In this document: in pieces, positions 31,565 to 41,495 of the stretch | How the letters are laid out: each line of letters opens with the position of its first letter | Numbering within the stretch: position 1 is the first letter of the stretch | Assembly: GCA_023390815.1 (NCBI GenBank) | Contig: JAEWCC010000057.1 | Span: forward strand, 61,631-125,630 | Length of the DNA: 64,000 nt | Direction: 5' to 3' | DNA from: Bacillota bacterium | Lineage (GTDB): Bacteria > Bacillota > Clostridia > Christensenellales > SZUA-584 | Notes under the pieces: generated by a model | Databases searched by the model: none | The model's input: the letters and a program-made list of their open reading frames with translations, nothing else | Told to the model about the DNA's origin: nothing | Program-made: the position numbers and the translations under genes

Positions 31565-32674
31565 ATGGCTTTCAGCTTTACGACAAACACCAAATGCAAA
31601 GATACCCTCGCGCGCACAGGACGCCTCGACACGCCGCACGGGCCGATCCAGACGCCCGTTTATATGCCGGTCGGCACACAGGCCACCGTCAAGGCCTTGA
31701 CGCCCGATCAGGTAAAGGAAACCGGCGCGGAGATACTGCTGTCCAACACATACCACCTGTATCTGCGGCCCGGCCACGAACTCGTACGCGAGGCGGGCGG
31801 GCTGCACAAGTTCATGCATTGGGATAAGCCCATCCTTACGGACAGCGGCGGTTTTCAGGTGTTCTCGCTCGGAGAACTGCGCAAGATCACCGAGGAGGGC
31901 GCATTATTTGCTTCGCATCTCGATGGCTCACGACATATGTTCAGCCCCGAGCGCGTGATGGAGATTGAACAGGCGCTGGGCGCGGATATCATCATGGCAT
32001 TCGACGAGTGCACCGCTTTGCCGTCGGACTACAATACGGTCGCCGCGGCAATGGAGCGTACGCACCGCTGGGCGCAGCGCTGCAAGGACGCCAAGAAGCG
32101 CGAGGATCAGGCGCTGTTCGGCATCGTGCAGGGCGGTGATTATGCGGACCTGCGGCGCGAAAGCGCACGCGTGATCGCATCTATGGACTTCCCCGGCAAC
32201 GCGATCGGCGGGCTGTCGGTCGGCGAGCCCAAGCCCGTGATGTACGCAATGCTGGATGCCACTGTTCCCCATCTGCCCGAAGATAAGCCTCGTTATCTGA
32301 TGGGTGTAGGCAGCTTCGATTGCATCGTGGAAGGCGTCGCGCGCGGCGTGGACATGTTTGACTGCGTACTGCAGACGCGTGTCGCGCGAAACGGCACAGC
32401 GCTCACGCGTACGGGCAAGGTCGTCATTCGCAATGCGCAATATGCGCGGGACTTCTCCCCTATCGAAGAAGGCTGCGATTGTTATGCCTGCCGGAATTTC
32501 ACACGCGCATACATACGGCATCTTGTCAAAGCGGGCGAAATCCTCGGCGCGACGCTGCTTTCCATCCATAACACCCGTGCCAGTGTGCGGTTGATACACG
32601 ATATCCGGCAATCCATTGAGGATGGACGATTTTCTGCCTTTAAAGATGAATTTTTTAAGAACTATCGGGAATAA
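31565..32674 (+). CDS. tgt: tRNA-guanine transglycosylase
   Basis: 369 residues, usual length. Exchanges guanine-34 for preQ1 in tRNAs with GUN anticodons, the step before QueA. Active site: TDSGGFQVFSL (catalytic Asp), MAFDEC, GGLSVGEP; zinc site CDCYACRNFTRAYIRH followed by LLSIHN. It begins 10 bases after queA with GGAGG. Confidence 0.97.
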   Translation: MAFSFTTNTKCKDTLARTGRLDTPHGPIQTPVYMPVGTQATVKALTPDQVKETGAEILLSNTYHLYLRPGHELVREAGGLHKFMHWDKPILTDSGGFQVFSLGELRKITEEGALFASHLDGSRHMFSPERVMEIEQALGADIIMAFDECTALPSDYNTVAAAMERTHRWAQRCKDAKKREDQALFGIVQGGDYADLRRESARVIASMDFPGNAIGGLSVGEPKPVMYAMLDATVPHLPEDKPRYLMGVGSFDCIVEGVARGVDMFDCVLQTRVARNGTALTRTGKVVIRNAQYARDFSPIEEGCDCYACRNFTRAYIRHLVKAGEILGATLLSIHNTRASVRLIHDIRQSIEDGRFSAFKDEFFKNYRE

Positions 32675-32750
32675 TCGTAAAAAACTGTTGATAAATGCGG
32701 TACTCTCATATAATATATTTTTCAGATAATACGAAGGATGGTATTTTGGA

Positions 32751-33059
32751 ATGGGTTCGGATATCGGTAGCTCTATACTTAGTTTTCTGCCCTATATCGC
32801 CATTTTTGCGGTTTTGATTCTCATGATGTGGCTTCCCAACCGGAAACGCAAAAAGGAGTATCAGAAGCTGATGGACAGCCTGCAGCCGGGCAAGATGGTC
32901 AAGACCATCGGCGGCATGTACGGTAAGATCGTAGCGGTGAAGGAAGACCTTGTGACGATCGAAGCACTTCCCGACAAGGTTCGTCTGGTTTTTACCAAAG
33001 GCGCAATCGCGACGGTTGAAGACGCTGAAACGGAAGAAAAAACACTCGATACGAAGTAA
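32751..33059 (+). CDS. yajC: Preprotein translocase subunit YajC
   Basis: 102 residues. One membrane segment (about 9-29, FLPYIAIFAVLILMMWLPNRKRKKEYQKL) and a small soluble domain (LQPGKMVKTIGGMYGKIVAVKEDLVTIEA). Accessory part of the SecDF complex. It lies 76 bases after tgt, usual neighbours, and ends at a strong terminator. Confidence 0.95.
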   Translation: MGSDIGSSILSFLPYIAIFAVLILMMWLPNRKRKKEYQKLMDSLQPGKMVKTIGGMYGKIVAVKEDLVTIEALPDKVRLVFTKGAIATVEDAETEEKTLDTK

Positions 33060-33086
33060 CGAGCGAAAAAAGGCCTTCGGGATTAG

Positions 33087-33120
33087 ACCGCTGACAAACT
33101 ATGTTTGTCAGCGGTTTTTA
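33087..33120 (+). terminator. Terminator after yajC
   Basis: Perfect 13-base stem (33087-33099 with 33103-33115), three-base loop, T run. Closes the ruvC to yajC block. Confidence 0.95.
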
Positions 33121-33213
33121 TATGCATAACCCATCTTTTTATTTGCCTTTCTCGGGGGATTGGTCTGCCACTGGCAGGCCAATCTTCGAAGGCATGTTTC
33201 TATTCGGAATCCA

Positions 33214-33240
33214 CAAAAATCTTAGAGTCATCCCTAAGAA
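33214..33240 (-). terminator. Terminator of rqcH
   Basis: Minus-strand stem TCTTAG/CTAAGA (33220-33225 with 33234-33239) followed by five T residues, about 25 bases after the rqcH stop. A further hairpin (GATTGG.CTGCC with GGCAG.CCAATC, about 33157-33184) lies between the two convergent terminators. Confidence 0.7.
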
Positions 33241-33265
33241 TTCGAATCTTTTTTGTTATGACTGC

Positions 33266-34990
33266 CTATTTTTGCAGCAGGCGTTCAAACAGTGCTCGGT
33301 CGGGTGTGACCAGCACCGTGTTGTACCCCTCGTACACCACCATGCCGGGTTTCGCTCCGTTCGGCTTGCGTACGTTCTTGCGCGGCGCGTAATCCACCGC
33401 CACCTTGGTCGAGCTGCCCGCCTTGCTGAGCGTCGCGGCGATCACCGCGGCTTCGAGCAGCGTGCTGTCCGGCACGCTCCCCTTCACACCGGCAATCAGC
33501 ACATGCGACCCCGGAATATCCTTGGTATGAAGCCAGATATCCGTCGGCTCCGCCATGCGCATCGTGAGTCCATCGTTCTGACGGTTGTTTTTGCCCGCGT
33601 AAATCGTGATGCCGTCGGACGACACGAACCGGTGCGGTGACGAGGGCTTTTCAGTCGGTTTGACAGATGCCGTGCCCACGGCTTTGATGAAGCCCGCCCT
33701 CGAAAGCTCATACTCGACCTCAGTCAGTTCATCCAGCGTCTCGCACACGTCGAGAGACGCCTGCACGCTTTCCAGAAACGCGATGCTCTCCTGCGTCTTG
33801 CGCATGCGCTCCGACGCCATATCCATACTGCTTTTGAGCTTGTTGTACTTCTTATAATACCGCTGCGCGTTGGCTGCGGGCGAGAGCCGCACATCGAGCG
33901 GTACGGCGACGTCCTCCCCCGTCTCAAAATCCTGCGCGACCAGCGTATTCATGCCGCGGGTGATACGATAGATATTGGCGGTGACCAGATCGCCGAAAGT
34001 TTTAAGCTGCTCCGCCTGCCGTGCCTGCTCCACTGCAAACAGCTGCTTTTCGAGCAATGAACCCAGCTTCTCCAGCAGCTTTCCTGCAATGCGGCCCAGC
34101 GCCTCCCGCTTATGCGCAAGCAACGCCATCTCGCGAAGGCGGAAATAGAACCGGTCAATCATCTCGTTGGCGCGGCCAAAGCTTTGTATCTCGTCCGCCG
34201 GGACGCTGGCATATGCCTTGGGCGCATAAAAGAACGGCACGCCGATGCGGCTGTACATCACGGGCTGCGGCGCCTCGCCGAAAAACGCTTTAATTACATC
34301 CGCCAGCCGTTCTTCCTCGCGCGGCTGCGGCGCGTAGCCCTGCGGCATATAACGGAACAGAATCTCATCGGCGGTCTGCGTGGATATGCCCTGCAAAAGC
34401 TGCGAGAGGTAACCCCTCATCCCCTTGCCGCGGCGCTTGCCGAGCATCTCGGCCAGCGTGGCATGCGATACGGTCATGGGGTTCAGCTTGTCCGACTGCG
34501 GCAGCGCATAGGCAAGGCCGGGCAGCACGCTTCGCACGCGGCTCTGCGCCTCTGTGACATGGCGCAGGCTGTCCATAATGACGCCGTTTTCGTTTAACAG
34601 CATGACGTTGGAGTACTTGCCCATCAGCTCCGCAACGAGCGTCATGGCGCGTGGAAGGCCTAATTCATCCTTGGTCTCCAGCGATATGGATACGATGCGT
34701 TCCAGCCCCGTCTGCGCGACGTCTGTGATCTTCGCGCCGGTCAGGTGTTTGCGCAGAAACATGCAGAACATGGGCGGAACCTTCGGGTTCTCGTATTTCT
34801 GGGCCGTCAGGTGCATGCGCGAATCCGCCGCGCCCGCGCAAATCAATAGCCGCGGGTTTTTCCCCGGCGCGCGCAGCGCAAGTGCAACGGTATCCGGCTG
34901 CGGCTGGTGCACCTTATCCACCTTGCAGCCTGTAATCTCTTCCCTGATTTCCTTTACCGCGTAATACAGTGTCAGTCCGTCCAGCGTCAT
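33266..34990 (-). CDS. rqcH: Ribosome quality control protein RqcH (NFACT/FbpA-like)
   Basis: 574 residues from the ATG at 34990 with GGAGGG before it. Binds stalled 50S-nascent chain complexes and adds alanine tails. Order: NFACT-N (MTLDGLTLYYAVKEI...LDGLLICAG), coiled-coil middle with HhH-like part, and the NFACT-R domain at the end (ISSDGITIYAGKNNRQNDGLTMRMAEPTDIWLHTKDIPGSHVLI). The key Asp-Arg pair of Bacillus RqcH appears as Glu-Arg here (GLERIVSI), a conservative change. Divergent from proA with interleaved promoters. Confidence 0.93.
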   Translation of the reverse strand: MTLDGLTLYYAVKEIREEITGCKVDKVHQPQPDTVALALRAPGKNPRLLICAGAADSRMHLTAQKYENPKVPPMFCMFLRKHLTGAKITDVAQTGLERIVSISLETKDELGLPRAMTLVAELMGKYSNVMLLNENGVIMDSLRHVTEAQSRVRSVLPGLAYALPQSDKLNPMTVSHATLAEMLGKRRGKGMRGYLSQLLQGISTQTADEILFRYMPQGYAPQPREEERLADVIKAFFGEAPQPVMYSRIGVPFFYAPKAYASVPADEIQSFGRANEMIDRFYFRLREMALLAHKREALGRIAGKLLEKLGSLLEKQLFAVEQARQAEQLKTFGDLVTANIYRITRGMNTLVAQDFETGEDVAVPLDVRLSPAANAQRYYKKYNKLKSSMDMASERMRKTQESIAFLESVQASLDVCETLDELTEVEYELSRAGFIKAVGTASVKPTEKPSSPHRFVSSDGITIYAGKNNRQNDGLTMRMAEPTDIWLHTKDIPGSHVLIAGVKGSVPDSTLLEAAVIAATLSKAGSSTKVAVDYAPRKNVRKPNGAKPGMVVYEGYNTVLVTPDRALFERLLQK

Positions 34991-35010
34991 ATCAGCCCTC
35001 CGTCCCAAGT

Positions 35011-35052
35011 ATTATACATGCCCGTGACATCCGATGCAAATGATGTTATAAT
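35011..35052. promoter_or_regulatory. Interleaved divergent promoters of rqcH and proA
   Basis: For rqcH (minus): TTGCAT (35034-35039), 17 bases, TATAAT (35011-35016). For proA (plus): GTGACA (35024-35029), 17 bases, TATAAT (35047-35052). Each -35 box lies in the spacer of the other promoter, so both cannot be occupied by polymerase at once. Confidence 0.75.
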
Positions 35053-35079
35053 GGCGTCAACATTTGGGAGGATCGATCT

Positions 35080-36315
35080 ATGCAGCATATACTCGACCAG
35101 GCCAAGGCCGCCAAGAAAGCATCCTATGCGCTCGCGTGCATGGGCGAGAAGGAAAAAGACGCCGTCCTTTTTGCCATGGCCGACGCCTTGGTGCAGAGCG
35201 CCGAATATATATTGGCCGAGAACGCTAAGGATGTGGAGGCCGCGCGCGACAGGAACACACCCGCGGCGATGATCGACCGGCTTTCGCTGTCCCTGAAGCG
35301 TATCGAAGCCATGGCGCAGGGCCTGCGCGATGTCGCGGCGCTACGCGACCCGGTCGGCGAAGTGCTCCACGGGGTTTTGCGGCCGAACGGTCTCTCCATC
35401 AGCAAGCAGCGTGTGCCGCTCGGCGTGATCGGCATCATCTATGAGGCGCGGCCCAACGTCACCTCCGACGCCGCGGGGCTGTGCATAAAAACAGGCAACG
35501 CGGTGGTGCTGCGCGGCGGCAGCGACGCAATCCATTCCAATCAGGCGATCGTGGACGTAATGGCCAAGACCGCCTATGCGGCGGGGTTGCCCGAAGGAGC
35601 GCTGCAGCTGATCTCGGATACCGCGCGCGAAGCTGCAACCTATATGATGGGGCTAAACGGCCTCATCGACGTGCTGATACCGCGCGGCGGCGCGGGGCTC
35701 ATTCAGTCCGTCGTGAAAAACGCGACGATTCCGGTCATCGAGACGGGAACGGGCAACTGTCACGTGTACATCGACGAAACCGCCGACCTTGCTATGGGTG
35801 TTGAGATCATCCACAACGCCAAAACGAGTCGCCCCTCGGTCTGCAACGCGGCAGAGTCGCTGCTCGTACATGCGGCTGTCGCAGAACAGTTCCTGCCCAT
35901 GATGGCGCAGCGGCTATCGAACGTAGAGCTGCGAGGCTGCGAGCGCACACAGGCGATCATCCCCTGCAAGCCCGCAACCGAAGACGATTATTATACCGAA
36001 TTTCTGGATTATATACTTGCCGTGAAGGTCGTTGACACCCTCGAAGAGGCGATTGACCATATCAACACCTATGGCACCAAGCATTCCGAGTCCATTGTGA
36101 CGAAGGACTATGCGAATGCCGAGCGGTTCCTTGCGCGCGTCGATGCGGCGGCGGTGTACGTCAACGCGTCCACGCGGTTCACCGACGGCGGCGAATTCGG
36201 CTTCGGCGCAGAAATCGGCATCAGCACACAGAAGCTGCACGCGAGAGGTCCCATGGGCCTTGAAGAACTGACCACATACAAATACATCATCCGGGGCAGC
36301 GGGCAAACCCGGTAA
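35080..36315 (+). CDS. proA: Gamma-glutamyl phosphate reductase
   Basis: 411 residues, usual length. NADPH-dependent second step of proline synthesis, giving glutamate semialdehyde. Family marks: PLGVIGIIYEARPNVTSDAAGLCIKTGNAVVLRGG, the catalytic Cys in TSRPSVCNAAESLL, and GPMGLEELTTYKYI at the end. GGAGG precedes the ATG. The partner proB is not in the window, which is less usual, since the two often sit together. Confidence 0.97.
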   Translation: MQHILDQAKAAKKASYALACMGEKEKDAVLFAMADALVQSAEYILAENAKDVEAARDRNTPAAMIDRLSLSLKRIEAMAQGLRDVAALRDPVGEVLHGVLRPNGLSISKQRVPLGVIGIIYEARPNVTSDAAGLCIKTGNAVVLRGGSDAIHSNQAIVDVMAKTAYAAGLPEGALQLISDTAREAATYMMGLNGLIDVLIPRGGAGLIQSVVKNATIPVIETGTGNCHVYIDETADLAMGVEIIHNAKTSRPSVCNAAESLLVHAAVAEQFLPMMAQRLSNVELRGCERTQAIIPCKPATEDDYYTEFLDYILAVKVVDTLEEAIDHINTYGTKHSESIVTKDYANAERFLARVDAAAVYVNASTRFTDGGEFGFGAEIGISTQKLHARGPMGLEELTTYKYIIRGSGQTR

Positions 36316-36415
36316 CCGCGAAGAGGCGTTTGCATAGAGCCAGCACCGCGCTGCTGAGCACGACAACCATCACCGGGGCCGGACAGATTGACATCAGCGA
36401 TTTTCGGAGGTTGCC

Positions 36416-36802
36416 ATGGACGTTTCCCTGATTGCCCCATGCGGCATCAACTGCGCATTGTGCTATGCCTTCCAGCGCGAGAAGAATCACTGTTGCAGCT
36501 GCCGCAGCGACCGCATTCCATTCGATTCTTGCATGCATTGTGTTATCAAGAACTGCGAAACCCGGCATCAAAACGGCTGGAACGACTGCAGCCCCTGCCC
36601 AAAGCCCTGTACGCGATTAAAACAGCTGAATAAACGCTACCGCGAAAAATATAACACCAACCTGTCTCAAAACCTCGTGCATATCCGGGACAAGGGCATC
36701 AGCGATTTCATCAGCAGCCAAATGGTGCAATGGACATGCCCGCATTGCGGCGGGCTTAAGTGTATGCATAGCGGGAAGTGCCTGAAGTGCGAAGCCAAGT
36801 AA
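36416..36802 (+). CDS. Cysteine-rich DUF3795-like protein, copy 1
   Basis: 128 residues with about 16 cysteines. Opens APCGINCALCYAFQREKNHCCSCRSD, then CMHCVIKNCETR, CSPCPKPC and a C-terminal CPHCGG...C...CLKC. This matches the Cys-rich families of which DUF3795 is one; they probably bind zinc or an iron-sulphur cluster, but no function is proven. A GGAGG site lies seven bases before the ATG. The next gene is a close paralogue. Confidence 0.75.
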   Translation: MDVSLIAPCGINCALCYAFQREKNHCCSCRSDRIPFDSCMHCVIKNCETRHQNGWNDCSPCPKPCTRLKQLNKRYREKYNTNLSQNLVHIRDKGISDFISSQMVQWTCPHCGGLKCMHSGKCLKCEAK

Positions 36803-36862
36803 AAAGCATCGTATATCATCCGGAGGGAAGGACAGAACCGCGAAATCTTTTCGGAGGCAGCC

Positions 36863-37300
36863 ATGGATGTTTCGTTAATCGCACCGTGCGGCATGAACTG
36901 CGCGCTGTGCCTTGCTTACCAGCGCGATACCAACCGCTGCTCGGGCTGCCGAGACAACGCCGTTCCGAAACCGGTGTCCCGCCTGCGCTGCGTAATCAAA
37001 AATTGTGAAAAGCGCCTGCAAAACGGCTGGGTGAATTGCAGCCCCTGCCCCCGTCCCTGCGCGCGGCTGAAAGGCCTCGACAAGCGGTACCGTGAAAAAT
37101 ACGGTATGAGCATGCTGGAGAATCTGGCGTGCATACGCGATAATGGCATGAAAGCTTTTCTCGGGCAGCAGGCCCGCGAATGGACGTGCAAAACGTGCGG
37201 CGGAGTGATATGCGTACATCGGGGGAAATGCTTACAGTGTGAAACAGAAAAGCCGCCAGAGGCGGCATCGGCAGACGGCTCAGCGGATACTCCGATATGA
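36863..37300 (+). CDS. Cysteine-rich DUF3795-like protein, copy 2
   Basis: 145 residues, a tandem paralogue of the preceding gene: DVSLIAPCGMNCALCLAYQRD, CVIKNCEKRLQNGW, CSPCPRPCARLKGLDKRYREKYG are nearly the same. Differences: HCCSCR becomes RCSGCRD, and the tail is longer and acidic. The intergenic spacer is also similar (CGGAGG.. before each start). Its 3-prime end overlaps the convergent membrane-protein gene by 21 bases and contains that gene's terminator hairpin. Confidence 0.75.
   Translation: MDVSLIAPCGMNCALCLAYQRDTNRCSGCRDNAVPKPVSRLRCVIKNCEKRLQNGWVNCSPCPRPCARLKGLDKRYREKYGMSMLENLACIRDNGMKAFLGQQAREWTCKTCGGVICVHRGKCLQCETEKPPEAASADGSADTPI
37248..37266 (-). terminator. Terminator of the small membrane protein gene, inside a convergent gene
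   Basis: Minus-strand stem GCCGCC/GGCGGC (37252-37257 with 37261-37266), three-base loop, then TTTTCTGTTT. It lies within the coding end of the plus-strand Cys-rich gene. Confidence 0.7.
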
Positions 37301-37732
37301 ATTCAAGCTGACAGCAATATGGCCCACCGCCATCACGACAGCCGCGGCCCCCAGCCAGATCGATTGCCCCCACGCGGCGGCAAAGCCGAACGTTGCTATC
37401 GGGAAAACCGCCATCGGAACGGGGATGCCCAGAAAGGGCGCAAACAGCCACCTGTAAACGCGTCCCTTCGCGATATAGCGAATCCAGAGGCCGTAATACA
37501 CGATCAGACAAATCAAACACAGCGCAGACCAAGCGCTCATCCCCAGCCGCAGCACCGTAAACATCGACAGAATAACGCAGCCCGCCTGACCGATGCGCTC
37601 GAGTATCGCAAACACCAAATGCGGGCGGTTCTGATTATCCGGCACATGCATTGGCGGAAAGAGCAGAGCGAATGCCATGCTTGGCAGCATGATCAGCAGC
37701 ATCAGCGTAAGGCCTGTCCATGAAAACGCCAT
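37280..37732 (-). CDS. Small membrane protein of unknown function
   Basis: 150 residues with four or five hydrophobic segments and short loops (MAFSWTGLTLMLLIMLPSMAF..., ...WSALCLICLIVYYGLWIRYI...). No family recognised with confidence. It starts 13 bases after argH and may be read through from the argGH operon, although no link to arginine synthesis is known. Confidence 0.6.
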   Translation of the reverse strand: MAFSWTGLTLMLLIMLPSMAFALLFPPMHVPDNQNRPHLVFAILERIGQAGCVILSMFTVLRLGMSAWSALCLICLIVYYGLWIRYIAKGRVYRWLFAPFLGIPVPMAVFPIATFGFAAAWGQSIWLGAAAVVMAVGHIAVSLNSYRSIR

Positions 37733-37745
37733 CGTACTCCCCCGC

Positions 37746-39125
37746 TTACTGCATCAGAAATTCTTTGATCTTATCGATATGTTTTTGTACGCTTGCCTCA
37801 CTCGGCCCGCCGTACACCGCACGGTTGGATACGCAGCTTTCCAACGATATTGCGCTGTAGACGTCCTCCTCGAACGTAGAGTCGATCAGCTTCAGCTCGT
37901 CAAGCGGCAGCTCTCCGATGGCTTTGCCCTCCCGCTCGCAGTGCAGCACGAGCCGCCCGACCACTTCGTGCGCGTCACGGAACGGCATACCCTTTTTTAC
38001 AAGATAATCCGCCGCATCCGTCGCGTTGGTGAAGCCCAGCCCCGCGCCCTTGTACATTCGCTCGGTGCGCCACTCCGCAGTGCGTATCATGCCGGTGAAC
38101 ACCGTGAGGCAGGCCGTTACGGTGTCGTACGCGTCGAACAGCGCCTCCTTGTCCTCCTGCATGTCCTTGTTGTACGCAAGCGGCAGCCCTTTCATCATAG
38201 TCAGCAGTGCGGTTAAGTCGCCGTAGACGCGGCCCGTCTTGCCGCGGATGAGCTCCGCCATGTCGGGGTTCTTCTTTTGCGGCATGATCGACGAACCGGT
38301 GGAATACGCGTCGCTTAAGGACACGAACGCAAACTCGTTGGTGGACCACAGCACGATCTCCTCGCAGAAGCGCGAGAGGTGCATCATGCACATGCTGCAG
38401 GCATAGATGAAATCCAACGCGAAGTCGCGGTCGCTCACCGCGTCCATGCTGTTGTTGGTGATCGTGGAGAAACCCAGCTCCTTCGCGACCATCGCGCGGT
38501 CGAGCGGATAGGTCGTGGCGCAGAGCGCGCCGGAGCCCAGCGGCATCACATCGGCGGCGTCGTACGCACGGTCAAACCGCTCGCAGTCGCGGAAAAGCAT
38601 CTCACAGTACGCCATCATATAGTGCGCGAGTGTGGTGGGCTGCGCCTTTTGCATATGGGTGTACGCGGGCATGATGGACTGTAAGTGATCCTCCGCGATA
38701 CCGATCAGCGTACCCATCAGCGCCTTCACCTGCTTGCCGATGTTGAGGCATGCCTGACGCAAAAACATACGCGCGTCCAGCGCGACCTGGTCGTTTCGGC
38801 TGCGGCCCGTGTGCAGCTTCTTGCCCGCGTCGCCGATGCGCTCGGTCAGCAGCCGCTCGATATTCATGTGGATGTCCTCATCGCCCTCGGAGAACTGCAC
38901 CTGCCCGCTATCGATGTCCTCTAATATCTCCTCCAGCCCGGCGATGATCTCCTCGCTTTCGTCCTCGCTGAGGATGCCCACCCGGCCTAGCATGCGTGCG
39001 TGCGCCATGCTGCCGAGGATGTCCATACGATACAGGCGGCAGTCAAACTGAATCGACGAATGAAAACCCGCGGCCACTTCGTCGGTCTCTGCCGAAAAGC
39101 GTCCGCCCCACATCTTCTTGCTCAT
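37746..39125 (-). CDS. argH: Argininosuccinate lyase
   Basis: 459 residues. Splits argininosuccinate into arginine and fumarate. Signatures: MWGGRFSAETD at the start, HTGRSRNDQVALD, and the fumarase-superfamily loop GSSIMPQKKNPD with the catalytic Ser. It begins one base after the argG stop, so the two are coupled. Confidence 0.97.
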   Translation of the reverse strand: MSKKMWGGRFSAETDEVAAGFHSSIQFDCRLYRMDILGSMAHARMLGRVGILSEDESEEIIAGLEEILEDIDSGQVQFSEGDEDIHMNIERLLTERIGDAGKKLHTGRSRNDQVALDARMFLRQACLNIGKQVKALMGTLIGIAEDHLQSIMPAYTHMQKAQPTTLAHYMMAYCEMLFRDCERFDRAYDAADVMPLGSGALCATTYPLDRAMVAKELGFSTITNNSMDAVSDRDFALDFIYACSMCMMHLSRFCEEIVLWSTNEFAFVSLSDAYSTGSSIMPQKKNPDMAELIRGKTGRVYGDLTALLTMMKGLPLAYNKDMQEDKEALFDAYDTVTACLTVFTGMIRTAEWRTERMYKGAGLGFTNATDAADYLVKKGMPFRDAHEVVGRLVLHCEREGKAIGELPLDELKLIDSTFEEDVYSAISLESCVSNRAVYGGPSEASVQKHIDKIKEFLMQ

Positions 39126-39126
39126 A

Positions 39127-40332
<1,206 letters not shown>

Positions 40333-40353
40333 TTTCTTTGACCTCCACATTGA

Positions 40354-40391
40354 TGTTTATAATTATACAATATCATGTATAATTATGCAAC
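40354..40391 (-). promoter_or_regulatory. argG promoter with tandem ARG boxes
   Basis: Minus-strand promoter: TTGCAT (40385-40390), 17 bases, TATAAT (40362-40367). Two 18-base ARG-box-like palindromes, 40354-40371 and 40374-40391, are spaced 20 bases centre to centre. Each matches the ArgR/AhrC pattern TNTGNATWWWWATNCANA at all but two positions, and together they cover both promoter boxes. Confidence 0.85.
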
Positions 40392-40405
40392 ACCTTTTAG
40401 AGGTT

Positions 40406-41362
40406 TTAAAACAATGAGAGCTCGCGCAGCAGAAAAACCCAACCGACAAAGGTCACGGCAAACGCCGCGGTGCTGAATACCACGATATGCGCGGCAAGAT
40501 TGCAGTCCCCACCCATCTGCTCCGCCATGGTGAACGACACCACCGCCGTCGGCGCACAGAAAACCGGCAGCAGCGATATCAGTTCCAGACCGCGAAAGCC
40601 CAGCAGCACCGCGCCTGTCAGCATGACAGCCGGAATGACGATGAGCTTGCCCGCGAGGGCGACAGCGATATGCCTTGCGCATCCCGCCGCAGTGCTAAAG
40701 TCGAAAAAGCCTCCCAGCAGTATCAGCGCAAGCGGCGTCGCGATCCCTGCCACGTTGCCGATGAACTCATCCAGTATATCCGGCGGCCTGACATTCAGCA
40801 GGAGCATGACGATACCGAGCGCCGATGCGATGATCAGCGGGTTTTTGACGATATCCAGCAACATCTTCCCTGCTTTAATCTTGCCGTCCTTGAATATGCC
40901 AAAGGCGAGCGTGGCAAATACGTTGTTGATGGGCGCAACGACCGCCACGATGATCGTAATAAGCCCGAGGCTCCCGGCCCCTGCAAACCCGACCTGGCCG
41001 CATAGCTGCGCGACGACGGGTACGCCCATCAGCAGTATGTTGCTGCGCGCAATGCCCTGCACCATCACGCTGCGCCGCGGGTTATCCTTTACGAACAACG
41101 GAACGAACACCATCAGCAATATGAACGTGAGCGTAATCGTCACCGCTGCATAGAGGATAACCGGCCCGTTGAAGGCCTGCGACGCGTCGGCGCTGTAAAG
41201 GTTATAGAAAATCATGAAAGGAATGAATACTCTGAACGCGATTTTGTTCATCGCGGTCAGAGTCTGATTCGAGAGCAGTTTCAGCCTTTTCAGCACGTAT
41301 CCGAGCGATACGAGCAACACAAGCGGCAGTATGGCTTTAACAGGCAGCAGAAGATTTTGCAT
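40406..41362 (-). CDS. AEC family (auxin efflux carrier-like) transporter
   Basis: 318 residues from the ATG at 41362. About ten hydrophobic segments; KAILPLVLLVSLGYVLKRLKLLS at the start and the internal NPLIIASALGIVM and PLALILLGGFFDF blocks are family hallmarks. Such carriers move malate, malonate or other organic acids in bacteria. Downstream of the ketopantoate-reductase-like gene on the same strand (133-base spacer). Substrate unknown. Confidence 0.87.
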   Translation of the reverse strand: MQNLLLPVKAILPLVLLVSLGYVLKRLKLLSNQTLTAMNKIAFRVFIPFMIFYNLYSADASQAFNGPVILYAAVTITLTFILLMVFVPLFVKDNPRRSVMVQGIARSNILLMGVPVVAQLCGQVGFAGAGSLGLITIIVAVVAPINNVFATLAFGIFKDGKIKAGKMLLDIVKNPLIIASALGIVMLLLNVRPPDILDEFIGNVAGIATPLALILLGGFFDFSTAAGCARHIAVALAGKLIVIPAVMLTGAVLLGFRGLELISLLPVFCAPTAVVSFTMAEQMGGDCNLAAHIVVFSTAAFAVTFVGWVFLLRELSLF

Positions 41363-41495
41363 TCGGGCAGGTCCTTTCCACAGCAGCGTGCCTGGGTGAT
41401 GATCCGGCGCTGGCCGGGGATATTCCATTATGGGTGAAACCGCGCCGTCAGCGATATTCTCTGTTTCAATATCCGGGTAATCGCCGCTTTATCCA

